DNA from: Anastrepha obliqua
Lineage: Eukaryota > Arthropoda > Insecta > Diptera > Tephritidae
Reading direction: 5' to 3'
Assembly: GCF_027943255.1 (NCBI RefSeq)
Contig: NC_072894.1
Span: 132,981,601 to 133,045,600 of the forward strand
DNA length: 64,000 nt
Below, in pieces: positions 22,164 to 32,910 of this stretch. Numbering within the stretch: the stretch's first letter is position 1; the number at the start of each line of letters is the position of its first letter. Made by a program: the position numbers and the translations under genes. Under the pieces are notes generated by a model. The model was not told where the DNA came from, ran no database searches, and saw nothing but the letters and a program-made list of their open reading frames with translations.

Positions 22164-22977
22164 ATGTGGAGCAGTGTAGCTTAGAGGCATGTGGGCGCGC
22201 CAAGACTGTGCTAAAGGGTTTCCCATCTTTCTACGTGCGCTTTTTTCTTCTTCTCGCTTGCCGCACATTATTTTGCGGTGTCCAGCTTCTTTTTGCTCGC
22301 TGCTCTACCGCAAGTCCGTCATTGGTCAGCACGCACGCAACGTTGTCGCTTATCTTGCCATTCTGCTACGCGCCGCACAATTGCTGCGGCTTAAATGTTT
22401 GTATATATGTATGTGTGTACAGCTTTGCCTGTTGTTTAGCCTGCCTCATTTCGTTTTCTTGCTATTGCTTAACATGCATCGTGTTTTTTTTCTACGTTAC
22501 TGTGATTGTTTTCTGTTGTTGTGATTACCATTGTTTCTGCTCGTTATCTGCGTTGTTTTCAAGCAGTTAGTAAGCTTTCAACTCTTCAGCCGTCGAACTG
22601 CCCGTTCTTTTTAGAATGTCTGATTTGCTGCAAGCATCTTTTGAATAACAAATTTGGTTTTCTTCTTTTTCTTTCTTTGTATTTGTTGTTTATTTTTTTT
22701 ATTTTCTTTTTGTTTTCTGCTTGTTTGCCTCCCACAGCTGCGTTGTGCAGCCTATTGCAGGTCCAGTTGGCAACGCTACAGCACAGCCGTTTCACAAGTT
22801 CATTGTACAATGGATTTGCGTTGTAATCGCACATGCGTGGGCGTACATGTTGAATGTTGCATGTACAAATGTCGTATGTTGCAATTTAACATGACGTGTT
22901 GTGAAAAAGAAACTTAAAACAACAAATCAAGGAACACCGATTTTAAATGATAAAGTAACCTTTAAGATGCTTGCATG
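22164..22977. other. Non-coding, pyrimidine-rich sequence
   Basis: Long T/C-rich stretches (22,230-22,730) produce frames of 106-134 codons that are Phe/Leu/Cys-rich on the plus strand. No domain or splice evidence. Confidence 0.45.
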
Positions 22978-23245
22978 CTATATAGAAAAATGTGTATGTA
23001 TGTGTGTACTTAAAAAATTTGTAACTGAGCAGAATAAGAGGTTAATCACGAAGTGCCTCAAAAATCTTCTAGTCAAACTTACCAGAGCTCCACAGCAGCT
23101 ACGGTGGTCGCACTGTTCATAAGGATATAGAAAAGGATCCTGGTGGCCTAGAGGCCCATTTTGATACCACTGCGACTCAAGTACCGCTTCTCTGATATTT
23201 CCCAATGTGGTAAAACCACTTCGTCTCACGGATAAACGGTGAGCT
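22978..23245 (-). mobile_element. Probable 3' tail of a non-LTR element
   Basis: On the minus strand the segment GAGTCGCAGTGGTATCAAAATG, then GGGCCTCTAGG, resembles the end of the non-LTR family whose coding end lies next to it at 23,395-23,530, as I recall the TGGTATCACAATGGG motif of fly elements. An 83-codon frame crosses it without a domain. Recall-based and tentative. Confidence 0.35.
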
Positions 23246-23269
23246 ACTGTAGATGGCTACCAATTCAAA

Positions 23270-23392
23270 GTCTAGACATCCAAAGAAAGTTAGCTAGACA
23301 TGCAAATAAAGCTCGCCACACATCCAAAGAAAGTTTGCTAGACATGCAAAGAAAGCTTGCCAGACATCTAAAGAATACGAGTTTAGACATCG
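23270..23392 (+). repeat. 22-bp minisatellite, about five units
   Basis: Units of about 22 bp built on CAAAGAAAGYTWGCYAGACATS follow one another, the ACATC/ACATG end marking each junction. Differences are a few bases per unit, and the last unit is the most divergent. It separates two retrotransposon pieces. Confidence 0.85.
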
Positions 23393-23394
23393 GC

Positions 23395-23530
23395 ATCTTA
23401 TTCTGGAAAATGCGAGGCAGCGCTCTCCATATGTTCCTCATTCCTGCAGCGACAGAAACAAAGGGAAACTCCATACGTTTGCCATCTACTCCCATTAGAC
23501 AGTGCCCGGTGATGATACCAACCACCGTAC
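23395..23530 (-). mobile_element. Non-LTR RNase H-side C-terminal fragment
   Basis: The minus-strand translation contains STVVGIITGHCLMGVDGK, matching the LxxxITGHCxxxxH block near the C-terminus of jockey/I/R1-type ORF2 proteins, followed by decayed text ending at the minisatellite. It is read in the same open frame (23,265-23,702) as the neighbouring RT tail, so the fusion is seamless in frame but joins two different element families. Confidence 0.6.
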
Positions 23531-23800
23531 TCATCGTCGCCAGATTCCTGTTACCCGAAGGCTTCCACTCTAAGGTCATAGGTGGTATTTCTTTCGCTGG
23601 TTTTCTAAGAGTTTGTGCCATCCAGGCCCACTTCCTGTTACGGCTTTCAATATCGACTGCTATCTGATTGCATTGTCTGTGTGAATCAATGTTTGCTCTC
23701 AAGTTTTCTGCCCACCAAGCGCTTTTGTAGTTTGGATGCGATTTCCTGTGATGTTGACCAGGACTCGCAACCGTACAATAAAATATATTTAAGATTTAAG
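23531..23800 (-). mobile_element. Endonuclease-RT C-terminal fragment
   Basis: The minus-strand text LLYGCESWSTSQEIASKLQ (about 23,736-23,792), then after a frame change RNRKWAWMAQTLRKPA and MTLEWKPSGNR, reproduces the family order LLYGxESW...RRRKWxWIGHTLRKP...LxWNPxGxR. It is the same group as the fragment at 61.1-61.7 kb. Frameshifted and truncated. Confidence 0.75.
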
Positions 23801-24115
23801 ATGTGAGTTAACGTTTTTCTTGTTAACCCTAAGTTCCTGGACAGTGGCATCAGTGCAGATATGCCGATTTGACTCGACGATTTTCATGCTTTTGTAGCTT
23901 TCTTGCTTTGGTCTGCCAGAATGTGCCTCATCTTCAACGCGCATATTACTACAACGAAATTGTCAAAACAACCTCCTTACTATTACTGCGTTCGGTAGTG
24001 TATTTGGTCCATGAGCAGCGCAAAGATTTTTACTCGCTTGTTCAGGGTTTTCATTTCGACCGTAGTGGTACTGAAGAATGTATAGAATTTCTCTATTTTT
24101 ACTTACTTATTGAAT
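23801..24115 (-). pseudogene. Mariner transposase N-terminal fragment
   Basis: On the minus strand: NLCAAHGPNTLPNAVIV, RRLF with a stop, QFRCSNMRVEDEAHSGRP, then ICTDATVQELRVNKKNVN. This is the order of the two helix-turn-helix regions and the EDxxRSGRP linker of mariner transposases. The catalytic domain is absent and the piece runs directly into the retrotransposon fragment at 23.8 kb. It is a different subfamily from the copies at 10.6 and 12.5 kb, whose linker reads EDDKRRGRPS. Confidence 0.8.
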
Positions 24116-24645
24116 CCCTGTAACAGAAAATTGGCTTCACTAAACTCAAAGCTGTTGCAAAACTTTTTTGAAGCATAGTGTCAGCTTTTAATCGGTATAT
24201 AATACGCACCGTTATAATGTGTACATCGTTAGATATGCTTCGCTAAAGACAACCTTTGTTGGAAAAGAATCAGGGCCGTTCTCCTTTCCCTATCTAAGCA
24301 CATCTAAGGCTTGCAAAGCAAAATTTTAGAGTTTACACAAATCTTTTTCGTACATAAAATCGTTTCCACTCAATTTACGAATTCCTACAGCTTTCCTTTC
24401 GTCTGCCCTTCATTTCATTAACACTAAAATTTTTACTTAACCTTTTTGCGCTCTTAACACGCAACATCCATTTGCGTGTACCTTTGCCTTGAAGACAATA
24501 TTTACGCCATGCGTAGGTGTTTTCTACATGTCGCAGCAGCATGCAAAATTTTTTTTTAATGCAATTGGGAAACCAACAAACACGAAAACAAAAGACAGCA
24601 CAAATTAACTAAACAACACGGCACAGGGCAGCAAAAAAATCGCGG
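24116..24645. other. Non-coding sequence, no gene seen
   Basis: AT-rich spacer with no domain-bearing frame. Confidence 0.5.
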
Positions 24646-24681
24646 GCCGCAGACTGATCTTGCGTGTAGATCGTCTGCGGC
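24646..24681. other. Strong stem-loop
   Basis: GCCGCAGACTGATCT pairs with AGATCGTCTGCGGC across a 7-nt loop (tgcgtgt), with a single bulged T in the left arm. This gives 14 base pairs, most of them GC. It is too short for a microRNA precursor and not inside a recognised repeat. Confidence 0.7.
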
Positions 24682-27539
24682 ACATGTGTTGCATGTGGCA
24701 AAATGCAAGCAAGGCAGGTATTTACGTGTTTTTGGTTGCAAAGCGCGAACCTGAGGTGTGGCCAGCGCAACGCAGAGCCATTAAATGAATTCAAGTTGGT
24801 TGTCGAAATCGGCAATTAATGAGAATTCGGTTGAGAAAATACTGAAGTAATTGAATTTTACTAAAATTACTCAAGGAGAATAAGTAAAAGCATATAGAAA
24901 ATTGCTTTAATGACGTTGTTGTATTGAAAATGGAATTATTTTAAGTTTTCTTGCATGACATTGATTGAGTTAATTGCCTCAAGAGGTGTTACTGCGCTTA
25001 CATTTTTTTCACTTGCAATTTCGACAGCAGTCAAGAAGCCTTAGGTGTGCCAAACAAAGAAGACTTTTTGTTTTAGTTTTTTTGGAAGTAATTTTTTTTT
25101 TTCAACTTTAAGCAATCATACACTCCCACTTTTTAATTAAATTCGCATGCATTGCTGAGTAAAACTCCTGATGTGGCAGCATCTACTGGTATAATGGCGC
25201 CGTCGATGTCACAAGCGGCATCCCACAATCACTTATGCTTAAGGCCTGGCAAATAAAATGCTTTACCATTTATCCATTAATACAATGATTTCTCAACACA
25301 GCAATAACAAATGTCGACAATTTGTTTGAGCGCGCGCAGCAGCGAGTCAAAGGAAGCGCATGCTCGACGCAATTAAAGTAGATATATCAATACATACTTA
25401 TGCACATGTGTGAGTGCTCTTTTTGTTGCCTCGGTATGCATAGGTGCTGCAAAGTCATACCTGCATGCCCCTTGCGAACCTGCGCTACGAAAACCTCGCG
25501 TTGCAAAAGGGCACAGCGAAAATAGGCGAAGCCCATTGTGTGCATCAGGGTACGAGTATGTGCGCGTATGTGTGAATGTATGTAAGTAAGCGCGCCTACG
25601 AAAAAATGCAACTATGCAGTCGTACAAGCAATACAAGCCGGCCGCCAACAGCCAACGCAATCGCAGTCGCCACTGTCAGTGCGTGCGCTGCATTTAAAAT
25701 TAGCCGCTAGTCGAGAATTGGCAATGCGCGCGCCTTTGGCAAGTATTCGAGCAGCGCACAAGGCACAGTCGGCAAATATTCACAGCCATGAAGCGGCGTT
25801 CACTCACCACATTCGTACTTGTATTTGTAAGGCCGGCGCAGTGCAGAGAGGCGGCGGTGAGTACGCGATTTTAGCAGTCAACTCGTTGCAGACATTTGGC
25901 GTGTACGTTGCATGTTAATGACAACGGTAATGATGATGAGTAGTGCCATGGCAAAGTTGTTGCAACAAATGAAGGTGCAGAGCGAAGAAGTCAAGTGAAC
26001 TTGTATAAGTGGTTATAAAAATGCTGACGAGATGCGAGAGATACGAGTGCGGGCAGCAAAAAATAAAATAAGAAAAAAAAATTAAAATTAAATGGAAAGA
26101 AGAGAATTAAGGCGAAAAAATAAATGAAATAAAAAGAAAAAACTGCGCAAATGCGGATTTTAACAAATCTAGACGCCGCCAGCAGTGATTCCTTTCCACG
26201 GTTTCATGCCGTGTCTGCGTACATGTTTTGCATGCCTAAATAAGCGTAAGCGATTTGTTTTGCGGTTTCTGCTGGTATTTTTATTTTTGTTTTGGTTTTA
26301 ATTTTTAATTTAAACGCCGTTGGTGTGTTCTGTGTGATTGCGGCTGCAATTAATGTGCATGTCAATTGGTTAACTGACAGTTATTGACAATTGTAGTCGC
26401 CACAAAGTGTTGGCAGCGCTACTAAGTAGTTGCGGGTGAACTATTCTGCGCGAGCGAGCGAGACGGCTGGTATGTGCGGGCGGCGGAAACTGGTGAAACG
26501 GTGGTATAAGCAAAAGCAAAGCGACTGGTATTTGAGTGAATGGCTGTGCAAAGGCGTCGTTTAAGTGCTGCAAATGAGGTGGTAACGAGCGTTTTGACAA
26601 GTGACAGTAGATTTTTGAGTAAATATGGGCAACAAACAGCAACAATGAAATGTTGTGAAGTAATGGTTAAGTGCTTGAGTGTAGGGTGCGCAAAATTTTG
26701 ATTAACATATAATTTTGTCAGAATATAGGATTTTAATTGAAAATGGTGACTCATTGCTGGTGTGCGTTCTGACAAAAAAGTACCGGAAATTGGTTATTTA
26801 AAATGCGCGCTTAAGGACATTACTGAAATTCGAAAATGAAAAAAATTAAGATCTCATGGAGATTAAAGATTTATTTGATTTATTACTTAGCTGCTAGCGG
26901 CGTTTGAGAGCTCAAAAAAAAAAAAACAGATTTGTGAAAAAAACTCCTGAGTTTGGAGCGAATATAATTTATCGCCTCGCACGCCTGTCAATACGAATTT
27001 CTGGCATCTATCAATACGAATTTATTTAATATTAAGTCAAGGAACGCCAAAATTCTTATTGACTAATGAGGTATACTCGACTGTTATTCCTAGAGGGCGG
27101 TAGATAGGGAGGTGGGTGGTAGATAGGGAAATGCCTCCCAGATATGGGTGGAAGGAGAGAAATGAAATATCTCCAGCTCGGAGATGTGAACTTTTCGTAA
27201 AAAAACTAACTTTCCTCGACGTCTGATTCATCCCGTTATATGTGGTCGAGAGCGGGTGTCTGTACTTGGAGCAAGCGGCTCGCTATAAAAAATGTGCTAT
27301 GACAGACAGAGCTGTATGCCTTAAGAAGTATTCACCAGAACGTTCCTCACTGACGTACATGGGGTTGCACAGGGTTGCTAGTCCAGCCGTAAAAAAAAAT
27401 ACTTCGCCCTATGTTCCGACTAGGAACGACACTAAATTGTAATGTTAGGAGAACAAGAAGTACGAGAACTATGACCCCAAATCGGTTCAGTAAATCTTCA
27501 AAAATGAAAATAAATGTTTCTCCATGAATTATGGTGAAA
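24682..27539. other. Non-coding sequence, some GC-richer blocks
   Basis: GC-richer, CpG-bearing stretches occur at 25,330-25,900 and 26,400-26,560, the latter with GAGCGAGCGAGA. Near 25,857-25,863 a GTGAGT follows a GC-rich run and could be a donor of an untranslated exon. A 79-codon frame (25,679-25,918) covers it without other support. At 27,090-27,135 the phrase GGTAGATAGGG is duplicated 22 bp apart. No exon could be confirmed. Confidence 0.4.
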
Positions 27540-27780
27540 AATGGAATTGTGTCAGTAACTTTGGCTACCACATCGTCGGCAACTCGGCAGCAGAGTTCTG
27601 ACCGCCCATTTAACACGTATTCACGCACTCGTCCAATCAATCGGCAACGAAGCAGCATAAGTTGTTGAAGACTGTGTTGATTTTTTTCGTATATCACTTA
27701 TACAAACTCTGATTCTTTCAAATTCGTTGAGAGCCTTTGTCGTTGGCAGACTTTCCACATCAACCTTTCCTTTTGTCATT
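27540..27780 (+). repeat. Interspersed repeat A, copy 2
   Basis: Aligned with 7,155-7,400 on the same strand through CGGCAGCAGAG (CAGCAGCAGAG in copy 1), CGCCCATTTAACACG, CGGCAACGAAG, TTTTTTTCGTATATCA and GTTGAGAGCC. It ends before the blocks shared by copies 1 and 3. The 116-codon minus-strand frame overlapping it (27,347-27,697) has no recognised domain. Confidence 0.6.
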
Positions 27781-28142
27781 AGACGCGCAGTTTTGCAAAG
27801 GTTTGTGGGAGTCTTATGTGCAAAGAAATATTGATAAGTTCCTAGTGTTAGCCCCTTTGATATTATGTATGCATCTTCAAAACGTAGGCATGTCGTTGTG
27901 GCGGTTTAGTAAGTAAACAGACCTAAAACCGGATGCCAACACCATCGCCTGCAGATTTGGCAATGCTTATATTTTTCAAATCGATTAAAGAATTTGGCAG
28001 CACTGCGAAAAACCGATCTGTCATTATTGTACATTTTCCCTTCCTCTTCCTCTTTTCCCTGGCGCTATCAAATAAAGCTTGTTATTCGAGAAGGAAAACA
28101 AAAAATGTTTAGATGATTTAAGGCATCGGAAAAATTAACCTA
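27781..28142. other. Non-coding sequence, no gene seen
   Basis: Unexplained AT-rich spacer. Confidence 0.5.
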
Positions 28143-28336
28143 GCACATGGGCTGAAAAGTTCCGGGCCTAACAATCTTTTTCAGTTAGTACTAACCTGAA
28201 AAAGACAGTTCACGATTCACTTGATTTGGCTTCCAGCAGACCTTAAAAAATGCTCGTCGGCAAGAAATTTCGCTCGAATTTTGAACAAAACAAACGTGTT
28301 TTCTTTATTAGTCCCAGGGTCTTTCAGTCCATGTGT
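28143..28336. mobile_element. Short MITE, 194 bp, TA duplication
   Basis: The left end reads GCACATGGGCTGAAAAG and the right end, reversed, ACACATGGACTGAAAG. After that the inverted match weakens but continues (CCGGGCCTAA against CTGGGACTAA). TA lies on both sides (28,141-28,142 and 28,337-28,338). Near the left end CTTTTTCAG and CTGAAAAAG enclose the self-complementary TTAGTACTAA, a nearly perfect 29-nt palindrome. No coding sequence. The TA target and the GGCTGAAAAGT-type end suggest a mariner-mobilised MITE. Confidence 0.7.
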
Positions 28337-30998
28337 TAAAAGCTGCCTCATCGCATAACATAACTTTCTAGGCCGAAAGCTGTAGACTGTAGACTGAAAT
28401 GGTTTCGATACGCACGAAACCGTTTGACCTCAGTTTGCTGGCAGATATTTCCTTTGAATACACAATTTTCCGCTTCTTGGATCAACTATCGACTCAGTGC
28501 CTAATTTTTCGTTCGACCTACCAAAGATAATTTTTGAATGCTACGGAGGCAGCGTTCAAGTATTTACGGCTTGAATAACAGACCGCTGTGTAGTGAAAAT
28601 CATTCCCCACTTACTGCGACTTCTGTACACGGAACTACCATCCTCACGTGGCAGTGCCGGCACAAATAAGGCTTCAGAGATCCTCAAAGTAAAAATACTA
28701 AAAGCGCAGGGTTTCAATCTCATTGCAATTGCGGTATACCCTTTAGCAGCTCGCCATGTGCAATATCATATGCTAATTCTTACGAGTTATGTGGTTACTT
28801 GGGTAGGTAAAAGAATTAAAAAATAATTAAAAGCTTTTGACATTAAAGCTGCAATAAATGCGAAATAAAGCTGACTGCTTATGACAGCTGTCATTTTGAG
28901 GTAATTAAAGAAGCAAATTGGAAAGTAAAATAATAATAAAAAAAATGAAGAACATAAACTCTGAAATAAAACTGGGAGCGTCAGCAGAAATTCTGCTTTG
29001 TAATATCTTTGCAGCGCTTTGGTGTATTCTTTTTAACTGTAAAATGTATGAATGTAATTTAGAATGTAAACTTTTTTGCCTGGCAACTAAAGTTCCTTTC
29101 CTTTAGCTCCACAGTTTTATCGCTCTCCCACACCAAAGTCTATTTCATATGCTGAAAACACCAACAAATTGCCTGCTTACACCGACCAACAAGCAAACGC
29201 GTTAACTCCAATCATAAACGGGCGGCATTGTGTGCTGACAGCGTCAGCCGGTTTAATCTAGTCGAGTTATTAATAATCATTTAAAATTCATAGCTTATTT
29301 TTCTGCGCTTTTTAATCTTTTCAACATTTTTTTCAGATCGCTTCAATTTTCTTTTGGTATGTATTTTTTTCAAATTTTTTTGTGTTGGAAATGCTGCTGC
29401 TCCCCAAAGTCTTTTACGACAAAGCGCTGGCAGACGTGGAAAAACGGCGTAGTAGCAGGCGAATAGACTGCAGCCGTTTGGCATACACATACACACAAAA
29501 AAATGAAAAATAAGCACTAAAACGCTGAATAAATATCGCTCCCACGTTGAAAATTTCAGCCACTAAAAAACAAAGAAATAAAAACCAGGAAAAAAAGAAA
29601 CATGAAAATAGCGCAAACAATGGCAGTGGCAGTGGCAGAAGAATAAGCATAGCAAAGGATTAAAATTAGAGGTCGTCCGCTGGCACTGAACCGCACCAAG
29701 CTGAACTGAACTTCACATTGACTTGGCCGCAAACGCAAGGCAGAGGAAATGAACTTAAAAAAGGAGAAATTAAAAAAATAGCAGAAATAAAGAGAAAAAG
29801 TCTGCAAGAAAATATGAAAAAGAAAATTCGTAACCTTCCTAGCCATTGCAGAAAAGAATTGTAGTAGAGACCTACGAGTCAAGAAAGGATGGTTGCGCCG
29901 CAGCAACACCAAGCCAGTCTGTTAACCACAGGGAGGCGCGCAAAGAGGGCCACAATTGGATGCTGTCGAAACGTCATCAATGTCAACGAAGTGCGACGAG
30001 GGGAGGCGAGCGCTGCTAACAGCTGCAGCGGTGCAAAACAACAACAGCGCAGAGTTGGCTGAACTGTTTTGCATGCCTACGGAAATGCAACACTAAAATT
30101 TTGCAACAGCTCTCTGCAGTGCAAGTTTTTGCTGTGCATTACATTTTTGCTTTGCATTCCACCTCGCACTGAATATTACTTTGCTATTTTGCAATGCTGA
30201 ATTTTTTAATTTCAAAGTCGAATTTCTGCTGCATCGCCGTTGCCTGCGAGTTTTCTTTGCTCTCTCTCATCTACACGCACACATACAAACGCACGTGTTC
30301 ACAGTGCATATCCTTTTTGTGTAGGGAATTGCGGCGCGCCAGACTACTTAAAAGTAAGCGCTGCACAACCAAAAAGAGTTGCGCGGAGTGAAGCGCATAA
30401 AAGTTGCCGCATGAACTGCTGTGAACCTGCTGGTGCTGAGCTCTTTAGCGCAACTAACTTTATTGGCATTTTTATGCTGCTAACTTCATTTTTCCCTATT
30501 TTTACTGCATACGTACATTTATAATTTTATTTTTAGTTTTTCCTTCCAGCCGAAATTGCAGTTTCGACCAGCGCTACCAGCTTGCTGCCGCTGTTATGCT
30601 TGGCAGAAATTTATTTTTAGTAATTTTTCGCTACGCTCCTGCCGAGCGGGAGTGCAACTCATTTTTGCTTTCATTTGAAAACGACGCGAAATGTGAATTT
30701 AAAGCAATAAAGTTAAGAAAAAAGAAATATTTGAGTAATGGAAAATACTAATGAGTGTTGTTCTACCAAGCGCCAAGTGGCATTACAACGCCCATAAAAA
30801 AGTTGCCGGCAACAGCAGGAAAATGCGCGCTTACTTAAGATTTTGCTCCATTATTTTTCTTTTTTGTTCATGTATTTGTTGCTGGTGTTGGCGTTGGGGC
30901 TATGCATGTAAATAAATTCCCCACCTAATTTCGCGCGCATGCTTACTAAGTAAGTATGTAAGTAGGTAAGCGATTTAGTGAGAGTGCATGAAGGGGAT
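28337..30998. other. Non-coding sequence
   Basis: Contains the palindrome listed at 28,882 and A-rich and pyrimidine-biased stretches (29,290-29,830) whose minus-strand frames (78-118 codons) are Phe/Leu-rich. 30,240-30,530 is GC-richer with a 94-codon frame but no splice or domain support. Confidence 0.45.
28882..28893. promoter_or_regulatory. TGACAGCTGTCA palindrome
   Basis: A perfect 12-bp palindrome, extended by one further base pair (A...T). It is the inverted-repeat form of TGACA/TGTCA, the site type of TGIF/Meis-class TALE homeodomain proteins (Achintya/Vismay, Homothorax in flies), and contains the E-box CAGCTG. The same 12-mer recurs at 47,702. Binding is inferred only. Confidence 0.35.
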
Positions 30999-31500
30999 TT
31001 ATGACTTGAGTGTGCACACAATATTACGGGATTTCGCTGAAACAGCATAGCGCAGCAGTTGGGAGTGCATAAAGTAATTTTTAAAGCGTTTAAATGCGTG
31101 CCATAAAAGTGTACAAAAGAACATCAGAAGTGGCAACATCGCATATGCAGAGGTAAAATTAAAATAAAGCATTTCCACTGGTCCTGTTTTGGCCAGGAAG
31201 TTTAGTGCGCTCCACGATTTTGCGTATTCATCGATTCTTTTTTGTAACGATCTTCTCCATGCGGTCTTAGATCGACCTCTCTGCGGCTTTCTTAGGGGCT
31301 CCAATCAAGAGATTGTCGACAGACTTTCGTTTTATATGGCTGGCCATTGATTGCAAGTTGCACATTTCATATAGCTCGTCGTTGCTGCTGGCGCTTGACC
31401 ACCATACCTTGAGAAGACGCCGGAGACATATTACTCGAAATTGATCCGATCGGCGCACAGAGCATGGCAAAGTGGTTTACTGATAATAAGCACTGCCATT
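30999..31500 (-). mobile_element. Endonuclease-RT C-terminal fragment
   Basis: The minus-strand frame 31,267-31,470 reads ...LKVWWSSASSNDELYEMC, then LQSMASHIKRKS, matching LxxIWWxxxxSNEELxxxxxxxP...QIxRRKW of insect endonuclease-RT C-termini. After a stop, a second frame (31,099-31,260) gives GRSKTAWRRSLQKRIDEY, then AKSWSALNFLAKT, matching GRPKxTWRRxxxxExxxxxxSWxxLxxLAxD. The middle (WIGHTLRK and the following residues) is decayed. No polymerase domain, frameshifted, dead. Confidence 0.75.
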
Positions 31501-31779
31501 GGTTCTTTAGCTAAACTACGATGTAAAGGGTGTTAATCTGGTCAAAATCATTGTTGTGCTCCCTAATTTTTATCGGAAATCAGAAATTATCGAAATCAGT
31601 TGTCAACCCAAAACGAAAAGTAAAAAATCTGATAAACGAGTGAACTAAAGTTGTATAATAACCAGAGAAAGTTATTTTAGGAAAATGCAAGCAAAAAAGA
31701 AATTTAGCATTGAGAGTAGGCCACAGTTGTCGGGGAATTCTGCAGATGGTTCATTCCGCCATCTTCCATTCGCTGCTCT

Positions 31780-32360
31780 TACATTTTTCTCAAAGATAAG
31801 TAACTAACAAGTCTTTAAACTTATGCTTATGCCATTGCCTGTGCACTCATCAGTCAACTTAGTGCCAAGTCTCGCTAACTCCGCGGCCTTACAGTTACTC
31901 TCAATGCCACAATGGCCAAGAAACCATGTAAACTTTAATTAAAATCACTCAGCCATCTAGTATTTCATGCCCACTTAGGTGGTTGTCGACTGCTTTGTGA
32001 GGGATTTTATCGCCAACTGGCTATCAGTGAAAATGTAGATATCATCTCCTGGTGACGCTGATGCGTTGTACCACTGTTACGGCTTTTATTATTGCCATCA
32101 GTTCAGCCTGAAACACAATACAGTAGTCGGGAAGCGAAAAGAGATCCCTAGATGTTCGGAATATACATCTCCGCCCAGCCTGCTTTGCAGCTTTGAGCTC
32201 TGAGCTATCTGTGTATATGTGCATAGTCTTAGGCCGGGTTGTACTCTTCATTTGAAGGCAGGAGTGTTGTGAACGTTGTAGTGGCAATTATAGGCGGGAG
32301 TGCATAGGCCACCAGTCTGGGAAATTCGGAAATATCAACTAGGATTTTACCGTGGCCGAA
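31780..32360 (-). pseudogene. RNase H domain of a non-LTR retrotransposon, broken
   Basis: The minus-strand frame 32,042-32,287 contains MHIYTDSSELKAAKQAG (first catalytic Asp, usual IYTDGSK) and PDYCIVFQAELMAII (catalytic Glu). It runs on as IYIFTDSQLAIKSLTKQS (second Asp). After three stops it gives FTWFLGHCGIESNCKA and AELARLGT, the usual VPGHxGIxGNxxADxLA block with the last Asp replaced. Upstream, in another frame, TTTFTTLLPSNEEYNP matches the linker before the domain. In jockey/I/R1-type elements this domain degrades the RNA of the RNA:DNA hybrid. It is damaged by a frameshift near 32,230 and stops, and no reverse transcriptase was found beside it. Confidence 0.85.
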
Positions 32361-32779
32361 GCCCATATAGATGGTACTGCAAATATATTTCGTAAAAAAA
32401 TTCACTATGGATCTTTTCTGAGAAAAACTGCATACGCTTAGAAAAATTCACCTAGAATTAAACAATTAATACCCATCTTATTGTTTCCTATAACAGTTCG
32501 AGCGGTCAGTCTGCTTTCATCATACGTGAAACATATTTTTTCATGTATTCTTTCTTAATTTTTCCTTGAATCATCAGTGGCTTGCAAAATATCTTAACGC
32601 AGACAAATTTAGTGCTTGTTAGCCCAGTGGTGATTGTCTCAACGCCTGATTAATGCATTATCTGTTCATAAATGCACATCTACTGAGTGAAATAAAAATA
32701 TATTCCTTTCCACTACACTTAAGCACTCTCTAACTCCAAGTAGGGGTTTAAACATTTCCTATAATCCGCGTAGATTTTA
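32361..32779. other. Non-coding sequence, no gene seen
   Basis: Unexplained spacer. TAGCCCAGTGG at about 32,619-32,630 resembles a polymerase III A box, but no B box follows at the right distance. Confidence 0.45.
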
Positions 32780-32910
32780 AATAGACACAAATGGCGCACA
32801 TGGCGAGTGGGTGGTAAGCACACAAACCGCTACCGCCACAGCGCTTAGTTCGGGTTAAAGTCCCACATTTGACGGCGTTAGGCTTTCGATGCCTCTTACT
32901 CGCGAAAACA
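32780..32910 (+). mobile_element. Second SINE-like, tRNA-related unit
   Basis: TGGCGAGTGGGTGG (about 32,799-32,812) resembles a polymerase III A box, and GGGTTAAAGTCCC (32,853-32,865) a B box, about 40 bp apart. The B-box block through GGCTTTCGATGC is repeated in part at 14,448-14,505. A genuine tRNA is ruled out because no cloverleaf can be folded around these boxes. Confidence 0.45.

Noticed and set aside
23270..23392. Short regular repeats considered as a CRISPR-like array
   Set aside because: The units are head to tail without unique spacers and the DNA is eukaryotic; it is a minisatellite.
25678..25713. Possible Inr plus DPE core promoter (TCAGTG with AGTCG)
   Set aside because: The Inr mismatches TCAKTY at the last base and AGTCG starts at +32 instead of +28, so the strict spacing rule is not met.
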